Source: Limnomonas spitsbergensis
Lineage: Eukaryota; Chlorophyta; Chlorophyceae; Chlamydomonadales
DNA length: 64,000 bases
Direction: 5' to 3'
Assembly: GCA_037349105.1 (NCBI GenBank)
Contig: JAYJMM010000032.1
Coordinates: 310,001-374,000 of the forward strand
Position numbers and translations under genes: made by a program. Below the pieces are notes generated by a model, which worked only from the letters and a program-made list of their open reading frames with translations, did not search any database and had not been told where the DNA came from. How positions within the stretch are numbered: the stretch's first letter is position 1; every line of letters starts with the position of its first letter. Positions 22,600 to 33,545 of the stretch are shown here, piece after piece.

Positions 22600-24280
22600 A
22601 AATACGCCTGGGCCATGCTCAAAAGACTCTGCCGCGTGGGTGTCCCACTATAGATGTAGCGGCCGAAAGATGTAGCGTCCATAGTACGGTACTTGGCATG
22701 CATGAACTAATCCAGCATGTCACAACCTCACAGGCAAAGCTTCATGCACAGCTTACACAAATGCACACAACCTCGCTCCAATTCACTTCCCGTGCGAGTC
22801 ATTTTTTGTCACAAGTGTATGTGAACGTCGTCAGGTACAGCAATGCCTCCCAGACCGGCGCAAAGCTTGCCAGACGCAAGAAAAACAGGATTTAGTTGTT
22901 GCCAGCTAGCCTAGCCATACCCCTAGCACCAACACCCCCATATTTCCATATGTGTTTGGCTGTACCGGCTCAACTGCCTACTTCAACCCTGCTCAGCAGA
23001 TGAGCAAGGCCCTCCTTGCGACACCGAAATATCTATTTAGCTGCCCACTTCCCTCGGTTCAGAGCGGTGAAATCCATCCAATCCAGTATTTAGATTTATT
23101 AAAGCTTGGGCAACCGGTGCCTCCATATGTGCATACACACCTTTCAATGACACCCTACAGGATCTACCACACGTTGCTGGCTATAACAGTATGGATGTGT
23201 CGTCATATGGGGTGCCTTGGCATATATCGATATATTTGAATGGAATGTGTGGGGAAAGTGTACTGACAGAATGTTGAGGAAACGCTCACATGGTGGTTTG
23301 GCCCCTGGCTTGGGCCGTAGACAGAAATAATGAGGGAATGCCGTGCCAGAACTGCCAGCTGGGACATCCGTGCATGATTGATTGTGTCAAAAGCAGCGAC
23401 GTAACCAACTGGCCCCAGCAACAACCAATAAAATACTTTCAAACCGCTATACGGAATCATTCCTGAAGGCGACGACGTTAATTGCGGGAAGTTCAAACAT
23501 GTGGGGAGGCGGTCGTCGCCATTGTGTCGTGCGGTCATGGCTGAAAATCGATGCCCTCATTATTCTGAAAACGCTGTTCTGATAGTGCTATAACAATTGC
23601 TACGGTGCCCAGAAGTCTCTGGCGTTGACAACACTCACCCCTCGTGGTACGATTCGAAATCGGGTTGAGGGGGTGGGTTTGAGGAGGATTCTAGTCATCC
23701 AGACTGACGCGAACCGAACCGCTAGTCCGACGTGCTGCGCTACCAAGACTTCGCCACGCGTATAATGCCATTTGTTTATCATTTGCCAAGACATTCCAAA
23801 CGAAGATACAAGACATATCGTGACATAGAGGGATGTTTACGAGATGGTCGCCAGGGCGTGGGCGTTCCGAACCCTAACCAGTCTCCAGCAGTTGGGGCCA
23901 CCGGTTGGGACCAGACCAAGACGTGGCCGTGGCTGTGAGGCGTGCACTTCTTGTTATACGGTCCCTGCAGACAGTCCTACCATTAGCAATCAAGTTCACG
24001 GCCTGTATTGAATACAAGCCAGGCTACTTGTGCATATTTAAGCACTTGTTTCAACGTTGGCCCAACACCTTACTGTAAGGTGAATTCACGTATGGGTTCA
24101 CAACTGCATGTCAAGTGTGCCCGTATCGAATACTGCCAATATGCGAACCAATGCACTTGATTGGAAGAGCAGAGGCCGGCTGACCGGATGCATCCGGCAT
24201 GCTCAGTCTTGCCTTATGCCACCCGGGTTTCTCTACTTTGTGACATGCATATTTATTGGCATATCCCCTTGCCTGCTTTC
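22600..24280. other. Spacer before HD1
   Basis: No exon was recognised. A tRNA-like stretch on the minus strand (23643-23760) was considered and not accepted as a gene. Confidence 0.4.
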
Positions 24281-24282
24281 AG

Positions 24283-27009
24283 GTGGAATGTCCCCACCTT
24301 CATCTGCGCACAGCGGCTCGCCCGGCCCTAGAGACTCCCCACGGTGCCTAGATACTAGCAAGGGGGCGTACAAGAACAATGATGAACGCACCGAAAGCCA
24401 GCGCAGCAGCAAGGACAAGGGGCTTTCGAAAAGCTTCCCCCTGTCGGGAGACCCTGTCGATGCCCGACACCCTCGCTGCAGCAGCGGCACGAAATCCGAG
24501 AATTCGAGTCTTCAGCATACCTCCAGCCCTGAACACTTAGGCACTTCGAGCTATGGCTCTGGACGCGACCCCACTTTGGATAAATACGCATCAACGACCC
24601 TGTTCGGCGGCACCTCCGTCATCACTCAGGTACACGCAATCAGGCAAAACAGCGAAGTTGATATCGACTTAGTCAGAACCTGCTTGAAGTTCTTCGCTCT
24701 CCAACTTGCCTGAATTCCCCGACGAAGGCCCCCCTTGCGAGATGAAATCCACCGGTGCTGTCGTGTTCAACCCGGCCTGTCCGCCTTCCTCACCTCCTTC
24801 GACCCATGTCTCATACAGCTTCAGCTGCTGGAAGCGCTCATGGACCCTGAGTCGAAGGCCGCGACGAAAGAGGTGACGCACCTCTTCACCTTCTGGCGAC
24901 CTCGGATCGCCAACCCCGGCCGGAAATCGTCGGTTCTGGCCTTGACAGAGCGACAAATGGACGCCATGTACGCCCTGGCTGGCTGCGCAGACGTCATGTT
25001 TCTCATCAGCAGAATTGGCATGGAGGTGGGCATAGAATCTGAATACCCAGTCCCCACCCCTCCTGGAACATGAAAACTGTGCCTTCTTGGTCGAGTTCTT
25101 GGCTTTCCAACTTGACGCGGATGTGACGGAGGTGCATGCATACATGTGTTGGAAAGGCATGCACACGATGCATGAGGGGATTAAAACATGTGGGTGCAAA
25201 AGAGTTGGATTGAGCACTGCCTAAAGAATTAGGGGGGAGACAGGAAATTTGATGCATGGCGAGGTCCCCATGACCTTCGGCTGGATGTGCGGTGCAGGTC
25301 GCGTTAGGCCACCTTGAGCCTCTGCCCATATTACCTTTGCTGGCACGAGTGGGGCACCTGTAGTGCAAGAGGCATCCCACACCTCTGCATCCCATGCGCT
25401 CCCACACCGGGACTGAGCCGATCTGCCGATGCCCCTCGCGGTAGCAGCAAATGACATGCATACTGAGGCCTCAGCTCCTGTGCAAGATTCAATTTTTCTC
25501 CCACCTGCTCCTAGCATGGGGGAAACTAAAGCTGAGTGATGCACATCACACCTCGAGTCCCATCCCGTCTTTTCACCCACCCACCCACCCACCCACCTTG
25601 GCCAGACAACACTCTGCCTGCGGCTGAAGCAGGCGCGCACTTCATAGAAACATCTGTCATTCAACTGCCACATCCTACCCATCCCCAAACCATAACCTGT
25701 TACTCCTGGAGTGCACCTAGGTGTTTGACGACATCTATGGCAACAGCAATTACAACTCTGCTCCCTGGTTCAAGAACCATAATCCTTGACTCTAAAATCC
25801 TTGATGCAGGTCCGGAAGGCGGTGGAAGAAATCTACGGCATTGACAAGTACAACTTTGCTACTTGGTTCAAGAACCGCGGCCGCAACCCGTCGAAGAGCA
25901 TGGGCACGGCTGCGGGGCAGCGCTCGGCGGTTTGCAGCCTGGACGGGACAGAGGACGTGACGGGTGGCGGCCCGACATCCAAGCGTGCGAAGCTGAACCG
26001 GGGCGGTTCGCCGGAGGGCGAGGCCCCCGGCATCGGCTCGCCCTCCGGGGTCGGGGCCGCTGGCGCCCCGGATCTCAGCGCTGCGCTGCTGTCGTTGCTC
26101 TCCAACCTGCCGGGCGGTCAGCAGCAGCAGCAGGGCGGGATTCTCGGCCAGCTGGAGCTGTTGCTGCTGCACCAGCAGCAGCAGGCGAGACAGTTGGAGC
26201 AGTTCTCCTGCCCGCAGCTGGGGGCGGGGCAGCTGCAGCTGCCGGTGCAGCATGCTGGACTCAACTTGGACGCCGGCGATCGAGTGAGCACGGCGCTGAG
26301 TGTGCTTCTTCCCTCGGCCCCGCTTCAGTCGGGCGGTGCTGCGGCATCGATGCTGCCGAGGCAGACGCAGGATCAAGACTTCCAGCAGCTTCAGTCGCAA
26401 CTGCCGCAGCAGTCTTATGGGCTCTCCTTTGGCCATGGCGGGAAAGTCATGTCCCAGACGCCGGACAACCTTGCCTCTCAGCCCCGCGTCACCCTCCAAC
26501 AGCAGCAGCAGCTAACTGGGCAGATCATGAACTTGTCGAACGCGGTGCTGCCGCCTGGCACGGCTGCTCCCCCTGGCGGCTTCCTCGGCTCTTCTCAGTG
26601 GAGTCTGCAACAGCAGCATGGCAGCAACGCGCCACTGTTCTTCCTGCCGAACCACAACAACAGTATGTCGGTCAAGCTACCTGATGGATACTACCAAGAC
26701 TATGGCTTGCAGCAGCAGCAGGCGGGCCAGCAGCAGCAGCAACAGCAGCAGGCGGCGATGGTGGACCCTTACGCAATGTACAACAACGAGGCGGCGGGTC
26801 TGATGCAGGGCTACCGCAGCGCTCAGGGGCACACCTCTGCGCAGCTGCAGCTCTCTGGCGTAGCCAGGCAACAGCCTCTGACGTACGTGATTCTGAACCC
26901 GCAGGAGTGGCCTTCGCTTCAGCTGCAGCAACAGCAGCAGCCGATGCTTCTTCAGTCATATGCACAGGGTGGCAACTTCATCTTCAACTCGCGCATCTCG
27001 GAGGCTTGA
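24283..27009 (+). CDS. WOX-like homeodomain protein HD1, glutamine-rich
   Basis: Three exons in phase 0: 24283-24629 (ATG at 24288 is a possible start; more 5' exons are possible), 24819 or 24825 to 25025, and 25810-27009. The homeodomain is split by intron 2. It reads RKSSVLALTERQMDAMYAL for helix 1, then VRKAVEEIYGIDKYNF and ATWFKNRGRN for helices 2-3. From the T of LTERQ to the W of WFKNR is 45 residues, the spacing of plant WUSCHEL-like (WOX) homeodomains rather than the usual 42, and YG-I-x3-N-x3-WF-x-N matches WOX helix 3. The last 330 residues are rich in Gln with runs of up to eight, typical of activation domains. A DNA-binding nuclear regulator is inferred. Paralogue of HD2 (36.5-42.3 kb): same exon layout, same intron positions. 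The intron before the last exon holds a second helix-3 exon. Confidence 0.65.
25721..25789 (+). other. Duplicate (alternative or relic) helix-3 exon of HD1
   Basis: After the acceptor CACCTAG, the phase-0 frame reads VFDDIYGNSNYN then SAPWFKNHNP and a TGA stop at 25787-25789. It parallels the start of exon 3 (25810 on): same leading V, IYG, YN and WFKN at the same spacing from Y to W, with three residues missing near the start. Splicing into it from 25025 keeps the frame and would give a short homeodomain protein without the Gln-rich tail. It could be a mutually exclusive exon or a dying duplicate. Confidence 0.7.
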
Positions 27010-28835
27010 CATGGTTGTGCTGTCCCCTGATGGATCTGCTGCTAGATCTGTTGAATAGATCTGCCGGTGGATCTGCTGCTGGATCCGTGCTCCCAGGCAA
27101 GGCGTCAGGCTGGCTTCGCGGCATCCTAGCCTTTGAGGCCCTTCGTGGTTCTCTGATCAGGCTTGGCAGTTCTGTCCTAGTGGCGCTTGATACGTTGCCC
27201 CTTCCTCCTCCCTGACGATCCTTACGACATACTTAAGACCCTAAATCGTAAAACTGTGTCCAACTCGGAGGCCCTGATGCAGTGGGCTACGACGCTGTGC
27301 ACGACCCCCCTAACAGGTCATTCAAGTCACACTATGCAGCTTCCTCGGTTCGGAGGGCACTCTGGCTGTCGTCAAAAGGATGGGCTTATTATTCTGTAGC
27401 ACTCATGCGTGCGTGTGCACATTCAGTGGCTCTGTGACATGATATTTTGGCTGCCCGTGTTCTGGTTCAGGATGTCGATATTTGGCTGCATGCCCTAGGG
27501 TGTCATGGGGCTGTCACTTGGACGAGGATTGTCGAGGGGCCGTGGCCTGACTGTGGCCTCCCATGATTCCGTTTTAGTTTCTGCCTAGTTGGACGCGTCG
27601 TTACGCAGGGCTTCTCATCGGAGCACTGCCTGCTGGCGCGTCGTCTCTGAGCATGGACTGACTGCTGCTTATAAAACGATATGTTCTGCCTGTCCTAGTC
27701 TTAACGGCGCAAGCCCCTTAAAGAGCCTGTCTGGATTGGCTGCCCCCTTTATGTCAATGGAGGGGGCTGTTCTGCAGGTCCCGCAACCCTTTTCAATAAA
27801 GGCTTTTTGGGGCCTGGTTTTTAAATGTTTACTGTCCCAATGGACATGTGCCGCCGAAAAACGCCTCTAGTGTGGTCTCTCTCTCTCACGCTCATTTTGC
27901 AATGTTAGGCCCTGACCTGCTTCTTGTTCGCGGCAACACTAGACCGCAGGCCTTAAAGGCCTCTGTGCGTCCATGTGGCCCAGATGTGCATCTGTACGAA
28001 CACGCATTTGTAGGCTTGTGTATTTCATTCAGGGAGTTCATGCTGGTGTGAGTCATTTCAAATAGCCAACAAATTTGTTGTTTCTCGTAATGCGCTTCGG
28101 TGTTGTCCTAGAGCGCATTAGGATTCACCCTTCCTTAATGTCCATGGGGGGAAGCTGTGTGTTGCAGATTCTGCAGTCGTTCAGATTGTCAGGATTTGAC
28201 GAATTTTTACAAATATTTGCTGCATTTGCCGATGGGCCGCTCCTTTCACCCCCTCATAATCATCGACCCGTTATGGAATTCACTGGTGCACAACTGCGTG
28301 CTATACTGGTGGATGGCCCGCACCATCCGCAGGACAGTTCATGGTGTCCTGGTATGGTTCTTTTTTGAACTGTTTGCCCTGCCCCCCATGTTTCGTGTTC
28401 GCTGCGACGCTGCCACTCTTTCTCAAAAGCCATCGTGTCTGGATTTTTGGCAGTTCCACAACGAACTGTAGGGGATTTAACGAGTCTATCTTTTCTGATT
28501 GCCATCCAGTTTTTTGAGGCGCTTTGTAAGCCTCAATCTTCTTGAGAGTCTGCTTATTCTCCTGGATTGTTTTTTAGCCGACAGCCAAGTGACTGGACTG
28601 AACGAGCTGAAATCCTTCACTGAAAACACACTACAGAAGCAGAGGAGTCCAAGCCGTCATTGACCTCTGGGCCCTGCTCCAAAAGCTCGACAGCGTGGGA
28701 TCTCATTAATCAGCTGGCAGGTGGCAAAAGGAGTAGTGACAAACAGACGGATATGAACGTGTCACCTTGCGCCTCGTGAGTGCCCATCAGGCTCTTCCCG
28801 ACTCCTGACTGCTAAGTCTTTGACTAAGTCAATGA
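27010..28835. other. Spacer after HD1
   Basis: Presumed 3' UTR of HD1 followed by sequence in which no gene was recognised. A short tandem GGATCTGCTGCTG-like stretch lies at 27030-27085. Confidence 0.4.
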
Positions 28836-28940
28836 CACCTCCGGGCATGCTGAAGAAGGCCCGGGCCCGTGGGTGCTTAACTGTTTGGGCATGAGTTTAA
28901 GTGTTAAGGTTGAGTAGAAAGGAAAGAAAGAGGCGGGGAA
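28836..28940 (+). repeat. Dispersed repeat copy
   Basis: Head variant CCGGGCATGCTGAAGAAGGC followed by CCGGGCCCGTGGGTGCTTAAC and then GAAAGGAAAGAAAGAGGCG. Same family as the copy at 22453. Confidence 0.7.
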
Positions 28941-29029
28941 TCAGATGACGACACTACATTCTCGTGTACGTAACGGAACCGTACACACCACAGTTTCAGT
29001 TACGGAGCCTCCGAGTTTCAGTCACGGAG

Positions 29030-30300
29030 TCTCCAAGTCCTTAGTAGAAATGCTGTGTGAGAAACGCTGAGTGGCTTTCCAGGCTGCGCTGAGGCAGAAC
29101 TGGCCGTACATAGTCGTTTCGGGCCTGTCGGGACCTTTTCCCGACAGCCCGCTGCTTTCTTCACTTGGTCCCGCTGAAGAAAAATGCGCCCATTGCAAGA
29201 AGTACCCCGGTCTAGCATCACGGCAAAATATTCCGTTACACGACAAACCAAGGCTTCTCCACCAGAGTCGATTGCATAAGCGAGCAGCAGCTACCTTCAG
29301 CAAGATCATCGACCGGCGCAGCCGGCGATTCCTACCGTGGCAGAGCGCACGCAATCTACGGTGTCAAGACGAATAATCAGGCAAGCAGTCCAAACAGCAG
29401 AGATGCACATACATACTTAGACCAGACGGAAAAAATGACATGTCGCATTATATTCGTATGCGTGACAGCTCAGTATATTTCGCTGTTTTGGTCACGGAAT
29501 CTCCGAGTCCTGTGTAGAAGGGCCACGCAGCCTGACTTTCCAAGCTGTGATGAGGCAGAACTGACCGTACGTAGTTTATCTGTCCTGTCGGGACCTGTCA
29601 CCGACATCCCACTGTTTGTTTCACTTTGGTCCCGCTAAAGGACATGCGTGCGTCCACAATGTAAGATGTACCCCGGTCTAGCCTCACGGTATATATGTGA
29701 TTCCGTTACACGACAAACCCAATACCATACCAGTTACAACGTACAAGTCAAGCAGAGCTTCTCCAATAGAGTCCAAAGCATAAGCGAACAGCAGCTACCG
29801 TCAGCAAGATTATGGCCGTCGCAGCCGGCGATTCCTACTGTGGCGCGCCAGAGCGCACGCAATCTACGGTGTCAACCTCTGACTACTCGTCCCGCCAAGA
29901 CGAATAATCAGGCAATCAGTCCAAACAGCAGAGATTCACATAAAAAATATCAGATCCAGTCCTAAGTAGAAGGGCCCCGCAGCCTGACATTCCATGCTGC
30001 GATGAGGAACAGCTTGCCGTACATAGTTGTATCGGGCCTGCGGGACCTTTTCCCTGACAGCGATCTATTCTCTCCACTTGGTCCGCTATAGGACAGGCGT
30101 TCGGTGTAAGAAGTACCCCAATCTAGCCTCGCGGCATCAGATTCCGTTACACGAAGGACCAGTACCAAACTACTACCAATATACCATACAAGTTACAAGT
30201 CAAGCCTAGCTTCTCCACCTGTGTCGATAGCATAAACGAGCAGCAGCTACATTCAGCAAGATCATCGGTCGTCGCAACCGTCGATTCAAACTGAGGCGCG
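29030..30300. repeat. Three diverged direct repeats of about 455 bp
   Basis: Copies begin near 29030, 29500 and 29955. Each carries GAGTCCT/CAGTCCT-AGTAGAA, a GCTGCGATGAGG-like stretch, GGGACCTTTTCCC, CTTGGTCCCGCT, CGTTACACGACAAACC, GCGAGCAGCAGCTAC and CAGCAAGATCATCG in the same order. Similarity is about 75-85% by eye. No ORF is kept across the copies. Confidence 0.85.
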
Positions 30301-30603
30301 CCAGCCAGAGAGGGAAAAGACTATCCCAAAAAGTAAAGGAAGTATGAACACTCAATCGGCAGCCCATCCAGATCCTAGCCCGCCACAGAAGGCTGGGGGG
30401 AAATGTAAGAGAAAGGAAGCCCCAGCCTTTGTGACGACTTAGCCTCAGCGTAAGCTATCACATCCTCCACACAAGTCAGAGCATTCCACCCTAGCCTGGT
30501 ATAAAGCATGGAAGGCTGTAGCACCGTCTAGGGGGGCTGCCCATCCCCACTCTTTAAGGGGATCTTGCATGCTGGGGCGTTGGAAGCAATAATGTAATGC
30601 GTC

Positions 30604-30650
30604 CTCCAGATCAGTCAATGACGTTACACCTCTGGGCCCTGCTCAAAAAG
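30604..30650 (+). repeat. Dispersed repeat head
   Basis: GTCAATGACGTTACACCTCT then GGGCCCTGCTCAAAAAGGC, almost the full consensus head of the family listed at 22453. Confidence 0.75.
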
Positions 30651-30892
30651 GCAGGCAGGCTCCACTTCGGTACTTGTGTATGCCATGATGTGCATGGGTC
30701 AAGGGTAATGCACCTGATAAGTATTTTGCAATTTAAGTCAACTTAATTTCATTAGCATCAAAAGCTAAGAGCGTTTCAAGAATTCAAGCCTTTTGAGGAA
30801 TTTTGAGGAGGGAAGGAAATTTTAAGGCCTTTTTCGTAAAACGGATTGGGGGCGACAAATATTTCCGGGTAAATAAAAACGATAGAAGCGGG

Positions 30893-31860
30893 TCAGGTGA
30901 CTGTGCTAAATTTTAGACCTGCGAGGATACCGGTACACGAAATCTGTTTAAAACGGAAATTGTTTGACACCACGGTTTCGCCATCAGCACCCAGGAGTTT
31001 TAGGGTGGGGGCAAAGAGCTCCCTAAGAATCAGAAGCAAAAGATACTTTGGAAGCAAATCAGCAAGTTGCAGTTGGTTGCCTGTGATGCGCGAGTCCTCT
31101 CGTTTCTGTAGCCTCGTGATCTCTAGCGAGGTGAGGCCTGAACTACCTGAACGGGGGGGATTATACATCAAAGCCTTTGTTCCCTACTGGATACGCCGCT
31201 GCTGACTTGATGTCCCTGCGTCCTTGTCTTGGATTTGCGCTTGTCCCTGATCTTGACTTGGCTTCTCTCGTCCACTTACCATTTCTTGATGAGGACATAC
31301 CGTACCTTTGTTTTGACCAGGACTTACCCTTTTTCCAAGCACTTACCGGAATCTCAATTCTTCCACCGAACTCCTGCCGGACTTAATACCAGGCTTAATA
31401 CTACAAAGAACATTATATTGCCAGTCTGCCACTGTTGGAACAACTATCCAGCTAGTTCCTGGCAGCAAAGATACACATAAGCCGCAAATTCGCAGGCATT
31501 TCCTACAGCCATCTATAATCTATTCAGCGGGACCTTTCCTCCGCAAGCTCTCAGGCTTCAGCCCTCTTGAATCTCTTCAGCGGGAAACATGATTAATTAA
31601 CTAGCCTGGAAGTCCAGTTTCATGAGTCAATCAGGTTCGGGCCTGTGTGGTACTTCACACAACCTGTACGGCCTCGCAGGAAAGATATACCCCCCCTCAT
31701 AGCTCACGACCGCTGGATTTACGATCAGGTTATCCTTCTCATCAAAGACCGGCTTAAGGCGTACGTTCCGTTTTCTAGATTCGAACTTGAAATATTCTGC
31801 ACTTGATAAACAAGGAACAGCATCAGGGTTAGGAAAACGAAGACCATAGAATAAATTCAA
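30893..31860 (-). other. Two coding-like minus-strand stretches, unrecognised
   Basis: 31627-31860 reads LFYGLRFPNPDAVPCL, then FKFESRKRNVRLKPVFDEKD and EGGYIFPARPYRLCEVPHR. 30893-31171 reads TGNQLQLADLLPKYLLLLIL and LKLLGADGETVVSNNFRF. Both have protein-like composition and could be exons of one gene or relics of a mobile element. I do not recognise either, and no splice pair was established. Confidence 0.25.
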
Positions 31861-32160
31861 ACCTAGCTGTCAGCCCGATTGGCGCAAGATCTTTTGGCGC
31901 TGAACAGCCCTTAGGCTTAGATGTACAGTTAATTGCCAAGTGTCCACCGCAAGCGTGCGCCCTACTGGGGGGTGGGTCAGCCACTCAGCCCTGATGGTTC
32001 AAGAGCTCTGCTGAAGCGATCGCCCTGAGAACGCACTACTGTTTGACTTAAATCCACTGATCTCAATATAAAATTCTAGCAGAAGGTCTCAACTCTCACG
32101 CAATTTATGCATGATGGTATAAGTATCAATTTGTTTGAAGGCACAGCTAGCCAGCCTAAT

Positions 32161-32330
32161 TGTGTTAGCATGCCAATGACGCTACACCTCTGGGCCCTGC
32201 TGAAAAAGGCTCGGCCGCGTGGGTGCCTAACTGAAAGGGGCAGACAAAAAAAATGAGGGGAAGGGGGTAAATAAAGTGAAGTGACAGACAACAGGCTGGA
32301 AATTAAAGGCAAAGGAAGTTCCAGGATGTA
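32161..32330 (+). repeat. Dispersed repeat copy with purine tract
   Basis: CCAATGACGCTACACCTCTG then GGCCCTGCTGAAAAAGGCTC, GGCCGCGTGGGTGCCTAACTG and a G/A-rich tract. A related, more decayed copy follows at about 32564-32840 (GGCTCAGCCGCCGGGGCGTA, G/A tract, then the minus-strand AFVDDEFELF remnant). Confidence 0.75.
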
Positions 32331-33345
32331 TTCTGGTTGTGGTAGATGCTGTCCTTCAAGCACATTTCCTGGAGTGCATGTACCCAAGATCCTGTGATTT
32401 CAAATTCACATTGATCTTCTACTTCAGGGCACAGCAAACAAAATTTTAGGTTGGTTGTTCACGCAAGATCAAGCAAGCTCATTTACATCAAGTAGACAAC
32501 GGGTAACTAACCTATGAGAGCACATAGGGTTAAGGGTTTGGGGTTTCGGTTTTTTTCGATGGGCTATGCCAATGGGTTATGCCGATGGGCCATGATCAAA
32601 GCCTCAAACAAAGGCTCAGCCGCCGGGGCGTATAACTGCCTTGTTTCGAACGAAATGGAAGAGGCGGAGGGGTGAAAAAGGGGAAAGAGGAAAGAAAATA
32701 GAAAAAGAGAAGATATGCGGGGCTCCCTGGAAAAGTGGAAAAGGAAAGGCAGCCCAAGAGGCAGCCTTTCCATTACCTGGGCCACAAAAAGTTCGAACTC
32801 ATCGTCCACAAAAGCCAGGGCCGTAATCCCATGCCTTGGTATTGTCAAAACAGTAAAATGTGCTGACAGGAAAGAAAGACGAAAATAAAGACTTCTCCTC
32901 CGCCGAGTCAGCAGGAGGCGGGAGACCGCTCGACCCACAGCAATTCCATTCTTAGTAGGATAGCCCGCTCACGACATTCTGCGGGGTGCATTTAACGAAG
33001 CGCCAGATGTTTTCCCCGCTAACACCTGGAACACGGTATGAAAGGAACCTTGGCAGGGTTCGAACCGCACGCCTCAGGATGAGCTGCCAATCCGGAAAGA
33101 CATTCGCAAACTGCCCCTCAGGGGCAAACACCCGGCCCTCGAGCAGGGAGGCGGCCAGGGGGCCTGGGGGAGGGACAGGCTGACATCATGACACTCCTGA
33201 CAGGACTCTTGTCAGCCTGTCCCCCCGCAGGCCCCACAGGCATCCCTGGCAAAAGGGCCACTGGTTCTGACATTTATGTTTCAAGAGGTGAAGCCAATCA
33301 CAGGTTGATTCCAGCATCTTGCTGGCAATTCCTCGCCAATTGCGA

Positions 33346-33540
33346 ACAGGGTAACCCGGTACGGAATACAGTACGGTCAAACGGTACGGTACGGGTACGG
33401 TACGGCACGGACATAATGGGATGGGCTAGTAAGAAAATGGACAATACGGTAGTTTCAAACGGTACGGTACGGTCAAACGGTACGGTACGGTACGGTACGG
33501 GATACGGTACGGGATTTTAGCCAATACGGCCGTACTGGGT
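33346..33540. repeat. TACGG pentanucleotide-rich tract
   Basis: Dense, irregular copies of GGTACGGTACGG and CAAACGGTACGG. Single copies of the same words (TACCGTA, TACGGTA, TACCGGTA) are scattered through the whole window. Confidence 0.9.
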
Positions 33541-33545
33541 ACCCT

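Noticed and set aside
23643..23760. tRNA-like stretch on the minus strand (TTGGTAGCGCAGCACG, TTCGAATC, possible CGTGG/CCACG acceptor)
   Set aside because: About 115 bases long, the anticodon arm and variable region do not fold into a standard tRNA, and no intron fits position 37/38. It may be a tRNA-derived relic.
29030..30300. CRISPR-like or LTR pair interpretation of the direct repeats
   Set aside because: Units are long, diverged and directly adjacent, with no spacers, TG...CA ends or internal coding region.
33040..33100. GGTTCGAACC box-B-like sequence with a 7-bp stem
   Set aside because: No matching box A or anticodon arm at the right distance; not a tRNA gene.
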